DNA of 64,000 bases from Brumimicrobium sp035497735 (GCA_035497735.1 DATJCX010000004.1:13347-77346); one strand, 5' to 3'; counted from the first letter of the stretch, positions 28,575 through 37,648 are shown. The notes: generated by a model not told the origin, from the sequence alone. Numbers and translations: made by a program.

Positions 28575-29480
28575 ATGTTCCAGAACTGGGAGACTGCGTC
28601 GTTATTGAAAGTTTCGAGCTAAGTCACATACTAAAAGTATGCTCCTGTCGTTCTTACCATTCAATGCCTAGCATTCCCCTCACTTCTGTAACATTCACTA
28701 GGAAATCTTAACATGAAAGTGGGAGACTGCGTCGTTATTGAAAGTTTCGAGCTAAGTCACATACTAAAAGTATGCTCCTGTCGTTCTTACCATTCAATGC
28801 CTAGCATTCCCCTCACTTCTGAAACATTCACAAGGAAGTCTAATTTTAAAAGTTTTGGGACTGTATCGTTATTGAAAGTTTCGAATTTAGTCGGATACTA
28901 GAGTAGGATTCTGTGGTTCTTGGATTCAATGGCTAGCATTCCCCTCACTTCTGAAACATTCACAAGGAAGTCTAATTTTAAAAGTTTTGGGACTGCATCG
29001 TTATTGAAAGTTTCGAACTTAGTCACATACTAAGGTAGGTTTCTGTCGTTCTTACTTTCAATGCTCCGTGTGAGTTGAAGATTCAAAATTCTTTTTCATT
29101 TTCGATGCTCCGTGTGAGTTGAAAATTCAAAATTCTTTTTCATTTTCGATGCCTAGCATTCCCCTCACTTCTGAAACATTCACAAGGAAGTCTAATTTTA
29201 AAAGTTTTGGGACTGCATCGTTATTGAAAGTTTCGAACTTAGTCGGATACTAGAGTAGGTTTCTGTGGTTCTTGGATTCAATGCTCCGGGTGAGTTGAAA
29301 ATTCAAAATTCTTTTTCATTTTCGATGCCTAGCATTCCCCTCACTTCTGAAACATTTACAAGGAAGTCTTAATATGGTGGTGAGAGCTGCGTAACTACGA
29401 TGAATTCAGTTCAGGATAAATTGAAAGTTTCGAACTAAGTCGCATACTAGGGTAGGTTTCTATGGTTCTTGGATTCGATG
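28571..29480. repeat. Array of about five tandem ~133-bp palindrome-derived repeats
   Basis: A non-coding array. The block TTATTGAAAGTTTCGA recurs at 28602, 28735, 28869, 29001, 29221 and, degenerated, near 29418; the spacings are 133, 134, 132, 220 and about 197. The right end GCATTCCCCTCACTTCTG recurs five times, each followed by (A/T)AACATT(C/T)AC. In the first unit, left arm GTGAATGTTCCAGAA (28571-28585) pairs with TTCTGTAACATTCAC (28684-28698) at 14 of 15 positions. The exact midpoint carries the hairpin CATACT-AAA-AGTATG (28627-28641). Later units lose the left arm and the central hairpin decays. The spacings are not multiples of three and no frame is maintained. Confidence 0.85.
29059..29330. 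repeat. 44-bp subrepeats inside the array
   Basis: The block ATGCTCCGTGTGAGTTGAA followed by an ATTCAAAATTC/TTTTTCATTTT stretch occurs at 29061 and 29105 (44-bp tandem copies) and, with one change (CCGGG), at 29281. These subrepeats replace the normal right half in the fourth and fifth array units and account for the 220-bp spacing. Confidence 0.8.
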
Positions 29481-29500
29481 CTTTGGATGGATGGAAATTA

Positions 29501-29536
29501 AAAAGCAAGAACATACATTTGTATATTCTTGCTTTT
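29501..29536. terminator. Bidirectional terminator between repeat array and polyamine operon
   Basis: AAAAGCAAGAA (29501-29511) and TTCTTGCTTTT (29526-29536) are perfectly complementary over 11 bp, with an inner ATAC/GTAT extension. T-rich ends occur on both strands. It lies about 120 bp beyond the stop of the minus-strand polyamine operon. Confidence 0.75.
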
Positions 29537-29655
29537 AAGTTTATAATGCCTTGGAATTTTCTTACTGTTGAAAACATCCACTGCTTTATGATATAGTTTG
29601 CGTTGTTGAGGCGCTCTTTTTTGTTGAATTAATTGGTTGCAATTAATTTTAACTA

Positions 29656-30633
29656 TTACATTCCCAACACATAAGCAAATACAAGTGGAGCAACAATAGT
29701 AGCATCACTTTCAATCACGAATTTCGGTGTGTCAACATCTAGTTTACCCCAAGTAATTTTTTCATTTGGAATTGCGCCAGAGTAACTTCCGTAACTTGTT
29801 GTAGAGTCACTGATTTGACAGAAATAGCTCCAAAATGGAGTATCTGTTTTTTCTAAATCTTGGTACAACATTGGAACTACACAGATAGGGAAATCACCAG
29901 AAATACCACCTCCAATTTGGAAGAATCCGATTCCTTTGCTACTGTTTTCTGGGTACCAATTCGCTAAGTAAGTCATGTACTCAATTCCAGACTTCATTGT
30001 GCTTGCTTTTAATTCTCCTTTCATTACGTAGCTAGCGAAAATATTCCCCATTGTGCTATCTTCCCATCCAGGAACAACAATTGGTAAATTTTTCTCAGCT
30101 GCTGCCATCATCCATGAATTCTTAATGTCGATTTCATAGTATTGTTCTAAAACACCACTTAAAAGCATTTTATACATGAATTCATGAGGGAAGTAACGCT
30201 CACCTTTCTCTTCTGCATCTTTCCAGATTTTGAAAATATGCTTTTGTAATCTTCTGAATGCTTCCTCTTCTGGAATACAAGTATCCGTTACACGGTTATA
30301 GTGGTTGTCTAATAATTCTCTTTCTTGTTCCGGTGTTAAATCACGGTAGTTAGGAATTCTTTTGTAATGCGTATGTGCAACTAAGTTCATTAAGTCTTCT
30401 TCAAGGTTTGCACCTGTACAAGAGATAATATGAACTTTATCTTGTCTAATCATTTCTGCAAAAATCTTTCCTATCTCAGCCGTACTCATCGCACCTGCTA
30501 ATGAAACAAGCATTTTTGCACCTCCTTCTAATTGTTCGTTGTATGCTTTCGCTGCATCTACTACTGTAGCTGCGTTAAAGTGTAAAAAATACTTCTCAAT
30601 AAATTGAGAAATTGGTTTGTCGTTAATATTCAT
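29656..30633 (-). CDS. Deoxyhypusine synthase-like polyamine enzyme
   Basis: A 325-residue NAD-dependent protein of the deoxyhypusine synthase fold. Motifs include LVSLAGAMSTAEIGKIFAEM, ISCTGANLEEDLMN, IVVPGWEDSTMGN, IGGGISGDFP and the C-terminal NEKITWGKLDVDTP. The last corresponds to the SWGK segment holding the catalytic lysine that accepts the aminobutyl group of spermidine in the eukaryotic enzyme. Bacteria lack eIF5A, so the protein substrate of the classic reaction is absent. Together with the preceding two genes that make putrescine, a homospermidine-synthase-like or other aminobutyl transfer is inferred. It overlaps the agmatinase gene by 11 bp. Confidence 0.88.
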   Translation of the reverse strand: MNINDKPISQFIEKYFLHFNAATVVDAAKAYNEQLEGGAKMLVSLAGAMSTAEIGKIFAEMIRQDKVHIISCTGANLEEDLMNLVAHTHYKRIPNYRDLTPEQERELLDNHYNRVTDTCIPEEEAFRRLQKHIFKIWKDAEEKGERYFPHEFMYKMLLSGVLEQYYEIDIKNSWMMAAAEKNLPIVVPGWEDSTMGNIFASYVMKGELKASTMKSGIEYMTYLANWYPENSSKGIGFFQIGGGISGDFPICVVPMLYQDLEKTDTPFWSYFCQISDSTTSYGSYSGAIPNEKITWGKLDVDTPKFVIESDATIVAPLVFAYVLGM

Positions 30634-31552
30634 CTTCTTCGTTATATTTAGAGTTAAATTTTAAATCTTCATTGTAATTTTCATCATCTTCATTGGCTAC
30701 ATTTTCCATGAACTTGTAGCTTAGCATCTTGTAATACAATTTCGCCGCTACAAAGTTTGAAGCTGGGTGGTTATCGTTTGGACATAGTTCTACGATATCA
30801 AATCCTACTACGTTTCTTTCCTTGAATACTTGCTTTAAAAAGTCAAGTGTTTCATACCATAATAAACCTCCTGGCTCAGGTGTCCCTGTTGCTGGAAGTA
30901 TTGATGGGTCAAAAGCATCTAAGTCGAATGTGATAAATACGTTTTCTCCTAATAGTTCAATCGCATTGTCCATCCAAAAATCATCTTGTGCCATTTCGTG
31001 TGCAAAGAATACTTTTTCAGTATCCATTGCCAACATTTCAGATTTATCCATACTACGGATTCCAACCTGAACTAGATTTGTTGTTTTACTTGCTTCGTAA
31101 ACTGCACAAGCATGATTACAGGTTGTTCCCATGTATTCCTTTCTTAAATCCGCATGTGCATCAATGTGCAAAACTGTTAGATTGTCAAAAGATTCATTGA
31201 AGGCACGGATAGATCCAATTGAAATACTGTGCTCTCCACCAAATAATGTGACAAATTTGTTTTTTTGGATATAAGTTTTCGTGATGCTATGCACCGCATC
31301 TACCATTGCTTCTGGTGAAGAATTTTCTGTTACAGGAGCTGCTAAAAAAACACCTTCCTTATAAACTTCACTGTTTGTTTCGATATCGAATAACTCCATG
31401 TTTTCCGATGCTTCCAAAAATGCTTCAGGTCCTTTGTCGGCACCTTTTTGCCATGTACTTGTCCCGTCATAAGGAACAGGTATTAATACTACTTTAGCAG
31501 AAGGTAATTCTCCATATTTTTCTGGAATATCTGCGTAAGTTCTAACTTTCAT
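30623..31552 (-). CDS. speB: Agmatinase (ureohydrolase family)
   Basis: Hydrolyses agmatine to putrescine and urea. The 309-residue protein has the binuclear manganese ligands in GGEHSISIG, HIDAHADLRKEYMG and FDLDAFDPSILPATGTPEPG, the last being the ureohydrolase signature. The C terminus carries an unusual acidic/asparagine-rich tail (NEDDENYNEDLKFNSKYNEE). It overlaps both its neighbours by 11 bp, showing tight translational coupling in the order decarboxylase, agmatinase, DHS-like enzyme. Arginase or formiminoglutamase activity is less likely given the arginine decarboxylase upstream. Confidence 0.93.
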   Translation of the reverse strand: MKVRTYADIPEKYGELPSAKVVLIPVPYDGTSTWQKGADKGPEAFLEASENMELFDIETNSEVYKEGVFLAAPVTENSSPEAMVDAVHSITKTYIQKNKFVTLFGGEHSISIGSIRAFNESFDNLTVLHIDAHADLRKEYMGTTCNHACAVYEASKTTNLVQVGIRSMDKSEMLAMDTEKVFFAHEMAQDDFWMDNAIELLGENVFITFDLDAFDPSILPATGTPEPGGLLWYETLDFLKQVFKERNVVGFDIVELCPNDNHPASNFVAAKLYYKMLSYKFMENVANEDDENYNEDLKFNSKYNEEDEY

Positions 31553-32942
31553 AACCCAATATATTTAATAGTTGTTTACTTGTCTGTTCAGGTGCAAACA
31601 GTTCTGTTGTTAAATTCCCATCTGCATCCTTGTTTATTAATATGTGTTTTGGTGTTGGAATTAAACAGTGTTGTAATCCTCCAAAACCACCAATTGATTC
31701 TTGGTAAGCACCTGTATTGAAAAAGCCGATGTAAAGTGGTTTTTCCTTGTGGTAATTTGGTAAATAGATAGCATTCATATGCTGCTCGCTATTGTAGTAG
31801 TCATCACTGTCACAGGTTAACCCTCCAAGAAAAACTCTTTCGTATTCACATTCCCAACGGTTGATTGGCAACATTACAAATCGTTTGTTGATTGCCCAGC
31901 TGTCAGGAAGTGTAGTGATAAAAGAAGAGTTAATCATATTCCACTTCTCTCTATCGTTTTGTTGTTTTTGATAAAGAACTTGGTAGATTGCACCTCCACT
32001 TTCACCAACTGTAAAGCTTCCGAATTCTGTGAAAATATTTGGAACAGGAACATCTGCATTGTCACAAGCCGTTTTAATTTGATTGATAATCTCGTCAATC
32101 ATATAAGCATAATCAAAATCAAAAGCCAAAGAGTTTTTCACTGGGAAACCTCCGCCGATATTTAAACTATCAAGGCTAGGACAAATCTTCTTAAGTTTGA
32201 TGTAAACGTTCAAACATTTTAATAATTCGTTCCAATAATATGCAGTATCACGAATTCCAGTATTGATAAAGAAGTGTAACATTTTTAGTGTAACATTTTC
32301 TTTTTGCTCAATCCTGTCTTTGTAATAAGGAACGATGTTTTTATAGCCAATTCCCAATCTAGAAGTATAGAATTCAAATTTCGGTTCTTCCTCTGAAGCA
32401 ATTCTAATTCCAATTTCGAATGGTTTATTAATGCTATCAGTTAGATAATCGATTTCTTCGTAATTGTCGATGATAGGAATACATCTCTCATGTCCGTTGT
32501 TAATTAAACGTGCAATGTTCTCAATGTATTGACCACGTTTAAATCCATTGCAAATGATGTAGTTGTCCTTGCTGATCTTTCCTTCTTTAATAAAGTTTTC
32601 TACAATGTCAATGTCAAATGCTGATGATGTTTCAATCTGAATGTCATTCTTTAGTGCTTCGTCAAGTACATGTTTGAAATGCGAACTTTTTGTACAGTAG
32701 GCATAAAAGTACTTTCCTTCATAATTGTGCTTTTTCATCGATTCAGCAAACCATCTTTTAGCAGACTGAATGTTTTCAGAAATTTTTGGAAGGTAATTGA
32801 ATTTCAGAGGAGCACCATATTGTTTTACTAATTCCATTAGATCTACATCGTGGAATTGTAATTCGTTATTAGCGTTTAATTTAAACTCTTCTTGCGGGAA
32901 AAAGTATGTTTGGTCTATTAAATCAATGTATTTTGTTTTCAT
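31542..32942 (-). CDS. speA: Biosynthetic arginine decarboxylase (alanine-racemase fold)
   Basis: A PLP enzyme turning arginine into agmatine. At 466 residues it is the short Bacteroidetes form rather than the roughly 630-residue E. coli SpeA. The PLP lysine is expected in YEGKYFYAYCTKSSHFKHVL near residue 80. Other fold III blocks are SLNIGGGFPVKNS, FTEFGSFTVGESGG and, near the end, FFNTGAYQESIGGFGG. The ATG at 32942 matches the conserved MKTKYIDLIDQTYFFP start. It heads a three-gene operon. A diaminopimelate- or carboxynorspermidine-decarboxylase role is disfavoured by the agmatinase neighbour. Confidence 0.92.
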   Translation of the reverse strand: MKTKYIDLIDQTYFFPQEEFKLNANNELQFHDVDLMELVKQYGAPLKFNYLPKISENIQSAKRWFAESMKKHNYEGKYFYAYCTKSSHFKHVLDEALKNDIQIETSSAFDIDIVENFIKEGKISKDNYIICNGFKRGQYIENIARLINNGHERCIPIIDNYEEIDYLTDSINKPFEIGIRIASEEEPKFEFYTSRLGIGYKNIVPYYKDRIEQKENVTLKMLHFFINTGIRDTAYYWNELLKCLNVYIKLKKICPSLDSLNIGGGFPVKNSLAFDFDYAYMIDEIINQIKTACDNADVPVPNIFTEFGSFTVGESGGAIYQVLYQKQQNDREKWNMINSSFITTLPDSWAINKRFVMLPINRWECEYERVFLGGLTCDSDDYYNSEQHMNAIYLPNYHKEKPLYIGFFNTGAYQESIGGFGGLQHCLIPTPKHILINKDADGNLTTELFAPEQTSKQLLNILGYES

Positions 32943-33584
32943 TTTTAATCAATGTTTTTTTTCTATCAATTTACCATTTGGGTAAAAGACAGCTGTAAAT
33001 TAAAGATAAATGTTTGGAAAAGCGAAAATATTCACTTGAAACTGATGTATAATGCATTGATTAGACTTTAAACTCTAAGAGGTAATTGCCAACAATAGTC
33101 CATTGACAATGATGTAGACTTTATCGTTTGAAACGATACGAAAACGAAAGCTAGCTTTAAATTTCGGTCACTTATCTTATAAGTTGTTCTTAAGTATTGC
33201 TTTCTAACTCTTAAAAACCCGAACCTATAAACATGGTTCACTTGTTCAGCTATTTATTGCCGCAAAGGTGCATAAAAATATTGATACCAATCAAATTATT
33301 TTATTATTTTTATAATACCTCTATTGTTATTACTTAAATCTGTTGATTGTCAAGCTGTTATTTGTTGAATGTTTTTTATTAGACTGTTGTCTAGGTGATA
33401 ATCGAAGAAGATAGTACTTGTTAAGTCTCCATTTGGACCAATATTCTATTTGATTTTTCTTGACGAAAGCTAAAAGAGTTACAATTTGAAAAAGTTGTAA
33501 AGCCCCGAAATTAGAGAAAAAGTATTCATTGCTGATTTTTATCATCTTTAATAGCTGCTAAAATCATTATTGAATTGATTTGAA
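32943..33584. other. 642-bp intergenic region with two palindromes
   Basis: The region between divergent speA and the orphan gene at 33585. It contains two palindromes 9 bp apart: TATCGTTT-G-AAACGATA (33122-33138) and AAAGCTAGCTTT (33147-33158). An AT-rich stretch lies near 33270-33320. A 71-codon minus-strand frame (33330-33545) has no recognisable features and I do not call it. No RNA gene seen. Confidence 0.5.
33122..33158. promoter_or_regulatory. Candidate operator palindromes upstream of speA
   Basis: TATCGTTT-G-AAACGATA (33122-33138) is a perfect 8-bp-arm palindrome around one base. AAAGCTAGCTTT (33147-33158) is a perfect 12-bp palindrome. They lie 180-215 bp upstream of the speA start. 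The first has the size and symmetry of a repressor or two-fold regulator site; no regulator gene is adjacent. Confidence 0.35.
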
Positions 33585-34007
33585 TTGCTGAGATTTGCAC
33601 TTGTGAACGCAAACGTAATTTATATACATGAAGACGAATTGTCGCTAGACTTTACCAGCGAGTTAAATCAGACTGTGAAGTCTGACGAACCTTTATTTGT
33701 TGTCTTACAAATGAAGGCAGCTAAATCTGATTTTCAGCCTTTGATTAATAATTTAATTGAAATCCGAAAAGATAAGGCTAAAAAAAAGTTGGAAGATTGG
33801 TTGGCTAAATACGCGTTCACCAGTCAAACGATTGTTACCTACATCAGGGGAAATGAAAATAGATTGAAGGAATCTGATCTGGATCTTAGTAATATGAGAA
33901 CAATGAATTATTTTTATCATAGTAAAGAAGGAAGAGATTTTATGTTGCTACTAATCGAACATTTTGCTTTCGAAAGCTTTAAAGAGAACTTATTAGGTGC
34001 TGAGTAG
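33585..34007 (+). CDS. Orphan protein of unknown function
   Basis: Encodes about 140 residues from a TTG at 33585; a GTG at 33603 is an equally good start because GAGATTTGC, a -7-like element, would then lie upstream. The sequence has a short beta-rich start (ALVNANVIYIHEDELSLDF) and then amphipathic alpha/beta segments (LINNLIEIRKDKAKKKLEDW). There is no signal peptide or membrane helix. I recognise no family. The PIG-L gene follows after about 80 bp but has its own -7 box. Confidence 0.55.
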   Translation: MLRFALVNANVIYIHEDELSLDFTSELNQTVKSDEPLFVVLQMKAAKSDFQPLINNLIEIRKDKAKKKLEDWLAKYAFTSQTIVTYIRGNENRLKESDLDLSNMRTMNYFYHSKEGRDFMLLLIEHFAFESFKENLLGAE

Positions 34008-34059
34008 ACAGTAAATCCATTTTCTTTTAGAAATCAAATATAGTATCTCAACATTTTGT

Positions 34060-34067
34060 TAAATTTG
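34060..34067 (+). promoter_or_regulatory. -7 box TAAATTTG of the PIG-L gene
   Basis: TAAATTTG matches TAnnTTTG and lies 21 bases before the ATG at 34089. It supports that start over the in-frame TTG at 34056, which lies upstream of the box. No clear -33 element. Confidence 0.5.
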
Positions 34068-34088
34068 AGGATTCAACAATTTGCAATA

Positions 34089-36584
34089 ATGAGAAAAATA
34101 GTTTTTTTAGCCTTGACTTTCCTTTTAGGAACAACACATCTTTTTTCACAAGTACAACAAACACCTTCTTCGACGGAAATTTATCATCAATTAGAAAAGT
34201 TAAATTTTTTAGGAACTGCCTTATATGTAGCTGCTCATCCAGATGATGAAAATACGGGTATGATTTCCTATTTATCCAACGAAGTTAATGCTAGAGTGGG
34301 ATATATTTCCTTAACAAGAGGAGATGGTGGACAGAATTTAATCGGAACGGAAATTAGAGAGTTATTAGGTGTAATTAGAACAGAGGAATTGATGGAGGCT
34401 AGAAAAATTGACGGCGGACACCAATTCTTTTCAAGAGCCAATGACTTCGGGTATTCAAAACATCCAGATGAAACTTTTGAGATTTGGGATAAAGATATAG
34501 TACTAAGCGACTTGGTTTATGTGATTAGAAAGTTTAAACCAGATGTAATTATTAATCGTTTTGATCATCGTTCTCCTGGAACAACGCACGGTCACCACAC
34601 AGCTTCTGCCATCTTGAGTTTAGAAGCTTTCGATTTAGCAAATGATAAAACGAAATTCCCAGAGCATTTTGATAGAACAACTACTTGGCAAGTTAAACGT
34701 GTTTTTTTTAATACAAACTGGTGGTTCTTCGGAAGTCAAGAAAAGTTTGATAAAGCGGATAAATCAAAATATTTGCAAGTTGATATCGGGAATTATTATC
34801 CTTCATTAGGACTTTCTAATACAGAAATTTCAGCCAAAAGTAGAAGTCAGCACCGCTCTCAAGGTTTTGGAATGGAAGGTAAAAGAGGAACGGATATAAA
34901 CTTTCTAGAACCTGTAAAAGGCGACTTTAATGTTCAGCATCATTCATCTATATTCGCAGGAATAGATACGACTTGGAATCGTGTAGAAGGTGGAAAGAGC
35001 ATCGGAGAGATTCTACAGAAGGTTCAAGAAGATTTCGACTTTAAAAATCCAGCTCAGAGTTTACCTGAATTGATTAAAGCTTATCAACTTATAAAGAATC
35101 TAAAAGATGACCACTGGCGAACGATTAAGCTAGAAGAAATTGAGAAAATTATTCTGGCTTGTTCAGGAGTTTATTTACAAGCGACAACAACAGAGGAATT
35201 TGCTACAAGAAATGCAGAAGTAAATGTAATTGTGGAAGCGGTGAATCGTTCTACGGCAAATGTTTATTTGAATAGCGTTCGTATCAACTCAGACTTAGCG
35301 CATTTGAAAGTCGAGGATGATTTGGCGTTTAACAAAGTGCTTAAGCAAAGTCTTTCTTTTAAGGTTCCTGAAAATATGCCGTATTCAGTTCCTTATTGGT
35401 TAAATAAAGAAAGTACCTTGGGAATGTATCAAGTAAATAATCCTGAATTTATTGCACTTCCTAATACACCTGTAAATATGGTTGTTACCTATCAAGTTGT
35501 AATAGAAGGAGAACCTTTTGCTTTTCATCAAGATTTAAAATACAAGTCTGTTACTCCTGATGTCGGGGAAGTGATTAAACCTTTCTCTATCGTTCCTGAG
35601 GCTTCAGTTGGAATGGACCGTAAGACCTTGGTGTTTGCTGATTTAGAGCCCAAAGAAATTACTGTTACTGTAAAAGCTTACAAAGATAACGTAGTAGGCG
35701 AACTTAAATTGAACGCGCCAAAAACTTGGACAATTACACCGACATCTATTCCTGTAAATCTCGCTAATAAAGGCATGAAAGAAAGTTATACTTTCACCAT
35801 TCAACCAAAGAAGAAAGGGACAGAAGATGACTTATCGCCTGAATTGATAATAGGGGAGACATTTACAAAAGAATTGCATGTTATCGATTATGATCATATT
35901 GATAAACAGCCTGTTTTGTTGCCAGCAATAACAAAGATTATTCAACTAGATATCCAAAAGAAAGGGGAAAATATTGGTTACATAATTGGAGCAGGGGATG
36001 AAGTAGCAGAAAACTTAAGGGAAATTGGTTACCAAGTTACCGAAATGCTTCCCACCGAAATTAAGTTAGATAAACTAATGAGTTTTGATGCAGTTGTTTT
36101 AGGAATTAGAGCGTATGACATCGATAACGACTTGCCCGTTTATCAAGATGTGTTATTCGAATATATCAAACAAGGTGGAACAGTGGTGACGCAATATAAT
36201 TCATTGAGGGAATTGAAAACAAAAACCTTGGCTCCTTATGAATTACAATTGTCTCACGACAGAGTAACAGATGAACATTCTCCTGTGCGTTTCTTAGATA
36301 AAAAGCATCCCATTTTAAATTCTCCAAACATCATTACGCAAAAAGATTTTGAAGGATGGGTGCAAGAAAGAGGATTGTACTTCTCTAATAAATGGGGGAA
36401 AGAATTCACGCCAATATTAGGGATGCATGATAAGGGTGAGAAAGAATTAAAAGGTGGATTACTGGTTGCTCAATATGGAGAGGGTTACTTCATTTACACA
36501 GGACTAAGTTTCTTTAGAGAATTGCCGGCAGGCGTTTCAGGAGCTTATAGATTATTAGCCAATATACTTTCTATAGGAAAGTAG
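34089..36584 (+). CDS. Secreted PIG-L-family deacetylase with ThuA-like C-terminal domain
   Basis: An 831-residue exported hydrolase. Signal peptide FLALTFLLGTTHLFSQ is followed by the LmbE/PIG-L domain (about residues 40-250). The zinc-binding motif is AAHPDDENTG, with further ligand-containing blocks SLTRGDGGQNLIG and RSPGTTHGHHTASA. A central beta-sandwich region of about 300 residues leads to a C-terminal domain (YIIGAGDEVAENLREIGYQV, then VLGIRAYD) resembling ThuA/glutamine-amidotransferase-like folds. Members remove acetyl groups from N-acetylated sugars; the actual substrate, perhaps an extracellular glycan, is unknown. Start chosen at 34089 from the signal peptide and the -7 box. Confidence 0.88.
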   Translation: MRKIVFLALTFLLGTTHLFSQVQQTPSSTEIYHQLEKLNFLGTALYVAAHPDDENTGMISYLSNEVNARVGYISLTRGDGGQNLIGTEIRELLGVIRTEELMEARKIDGGHQFFSRANDFGYSKHPDETFEIWDKDIVLSDLVYVIRKFKPDVIINRFDHRSPGTTHGHHTASAILSLEAFDLANDKTKFPEHFDRTTTWQVKRVFFNTNWWFFGSQEKFDKADKSKYLQVDIGNYYPSLGLSNTEISAKSRSQHRSQGFGMEGKRGTDINFLEPVKGDFNVQHHSSIFAGIDTTWNRVEGGKSIGEILQKVQEDFDFKNPAQSLPELIKAYQLIKNLKDDHWRTIKLEEIEKIILACSGVYLQATTTEEFATRNAEVNVIVEAVNRSTANVYLNSVRINSDLAHLKVEDDLAFNKVLKQSLSFKVPENMPYSVPYWLNKESTLGMYQVNNPEFIALPNTPVNMVVTYQVVIEGEPFAFHQDLKYKSVTPDVGEVIKPFSIVPEASVGMDRKTLVFADLEPKEITVTVKAYKDNVVGELKLNAPKTWTITPTSIPVNLANKGMKESYTFTIQPKKKGTEDDLSPELIIGETFTKELHVIDYDHIDKQPVLLPAITKIIQLDIQKKGENIGYIIGAGDEVAENLREIGYQVTEMLPTEIKLDKLMSFDAVVLGIRAYDIDNDLPVYQDVLFEYIKQGGTVVTQYNSLRELKTKTLAPYELQLSHDRVTDEHSPVRFLDKKHPILNSPNIITQKDFEGWVQERGLYFSNKWGKEFTPILGMHDKGEKELKGGLLVAQYGEGYFIYTGLSFFRELPAGVSGAYRLLANILSIGK

Positions 36585-36780
36585 AACTGCTTATTATTGA
36601 ATCTAAATAGATCTCATAACAGAATGTCGTGACATATTGTCGTGCATCTTTCAAGTCAGACATAGCTAGGTAATTGAAGATTTTGAGTTTTGAAAACCTC
36701 AAGAATGGCACCATTCCTTAAGATTAGAATAATTATTGCATCTATTAGTGTAAATTAAAAAATTAAAAAGAATAGAATAC

Positions 36781-37590
36781 ATGAAATTATTAGTAATCGG
36801 TGGTGGAAATATGGGTTTAACTTATTCAGAAGGGATGTCCACATCTCCACTATTGAACCGTAGAAAGTTAATGATTCAAGACTTAAATCCCGAAACAATA
36901 GCGAGGCTAAAACAAAATCCAGATTTTGAGGTTTACGACAATTTAGATGATTGTTTATCAACAGCGGATATCATTTTTATTGCTGTAAAGCCCTATCACT
37001 GTGTTGAGTTGTTTGAGAAAATGAAAGGTATGATTAATGACCAACAAGTCTTTGTTTCCTTAATGGCTGGTGTAACTATTGATTTCATTAAAGATCATCT
37101 AGGTGTTTCTAAAGTGGTTAGGGCAATGCCAAATTTACCAGCAAAAGTTGGGAAGGGAGTTACATCTTTTACTGCCTCAAAAGCGGTTTCCCGTGTTGAA
37201 CTTTTAATGGTGAGAAATTTATTAGATACAACAGGAGAATCGATTCACGTTGCGAATGAAAGATTTATTGATAAATCAACTGGAATTTCAGGTAGTGGAC
37301 CTGCTTATGTCTTTTACTTTATGAATTCTATGCTTGAAGCTGCAAAGAAAATGGGCTTTTCAGACAACGATTCTCGCGTTTTGGTTAGTTCTACATTTGA
37401 AGGAGCGGTTGCGCTTTTTAACGACTCTAATATCTCTCCTCAAGCATGGATGGATAGAGTTGCTTCTAAAGGTGGAACAACGCAAGCTGCATTGGACTCG
37501 ATGGAAGATAATAATGTAAAAGAACTTATTAAAGACGCTGCCTATGCTGCTTTTAACAGAGCGGTTGAATTAGGTAAGAATCCAGAATAA
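36781..37590 (+). CDS. proC: Pyrroline-5-carboxylate reductase
   Basis: Last step of proline synthesis: NAD(P)H-dependent reduction of pyrroline-5-carboxylate. The 269-residue protein opens with the Rossmann motif LLVIGGGNMGLTYSEGM. It contains FIAVKPYHC, VVRAMPNLPAKVGKG and the C-terminal family signature GISGSGPAYVFYFMNSMLEA followed by VASKGGTTQAALDSM. The start follows directly from the N-terminal NAD(P) motif. It is single, followed by a strong hairpin, and converges with the T9SS propeller gene. The 196-bp gap upstream shows no clear promoter. Confidence 0.96.
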   Translation: MKLLVIGGGNMGLTYSEGMSTSPLLNRRKLMIQDLNPETIARLKQNPDFEVYDNLDDCLSTADIIFIAVKPYHCVELFEKMKGMINDQQVFVSLMAGVTIDFIKDHLGVSKVVRAMPNLPAKVGKGVTSFTASKAVSRVELLMVRNLLDTTGESIHVANERFIDKSTGISGSGPAYVFYFMNSMLEAAKKMGFSDNDSRVLVSSTFEGAVALFNDSNISPQAWMDRVASKGGTTQAALDSMEDNNVKELIKDAAYAAFNRAVELGKNPE

Positions 37591-37603
37591 ACAAAGCTTT
37601 AGA

Positions 37604-37648
37604 AGTGGATGTTGTAAAAACAGGTAAACGGCTTTTACAACATCCACT
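37604..37648 (+). terminator. Long perfect hairpin after proC
   Basis: AGTGGATGTTGTAAAA (37604-37619) and TTTTACAACATCCACT (37633-37648) are perfectly complementary over 16 bp with a 13-base loop, 14 bp after the proC stop. Probably the proC terminator or an mRNA-stabilising end; no long T-run follows. Confidence 0.65.

Noticed and set aside
28713..28901. Short ORF of 62 codons inside the repeat array
   Set aside because: It is made of repeat sequence; the spacing of units is not a multiple of three, so the frame is not kept between copies.
28571..29480. CRISPR array or integron attC cassette array
   Set aside because: Units of about 133 bp with no unique spacers do not fit CRISPR. No RYYYAAC/GTTRRRY attC core pairs and no integrase gene were found, and there are no cassette ORFs.
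29656..30633. True deoxyhypusine synthase acting on eIF5A
   Set aside because: Bacteria do not have eIF5A; the operon context points to free polyamine chemistry.
33330..33545. 71-codon minus-strand frame in the speA upstream gap
   Set aside because: No homology that I recognise, no start context, AT-rich chance frame.
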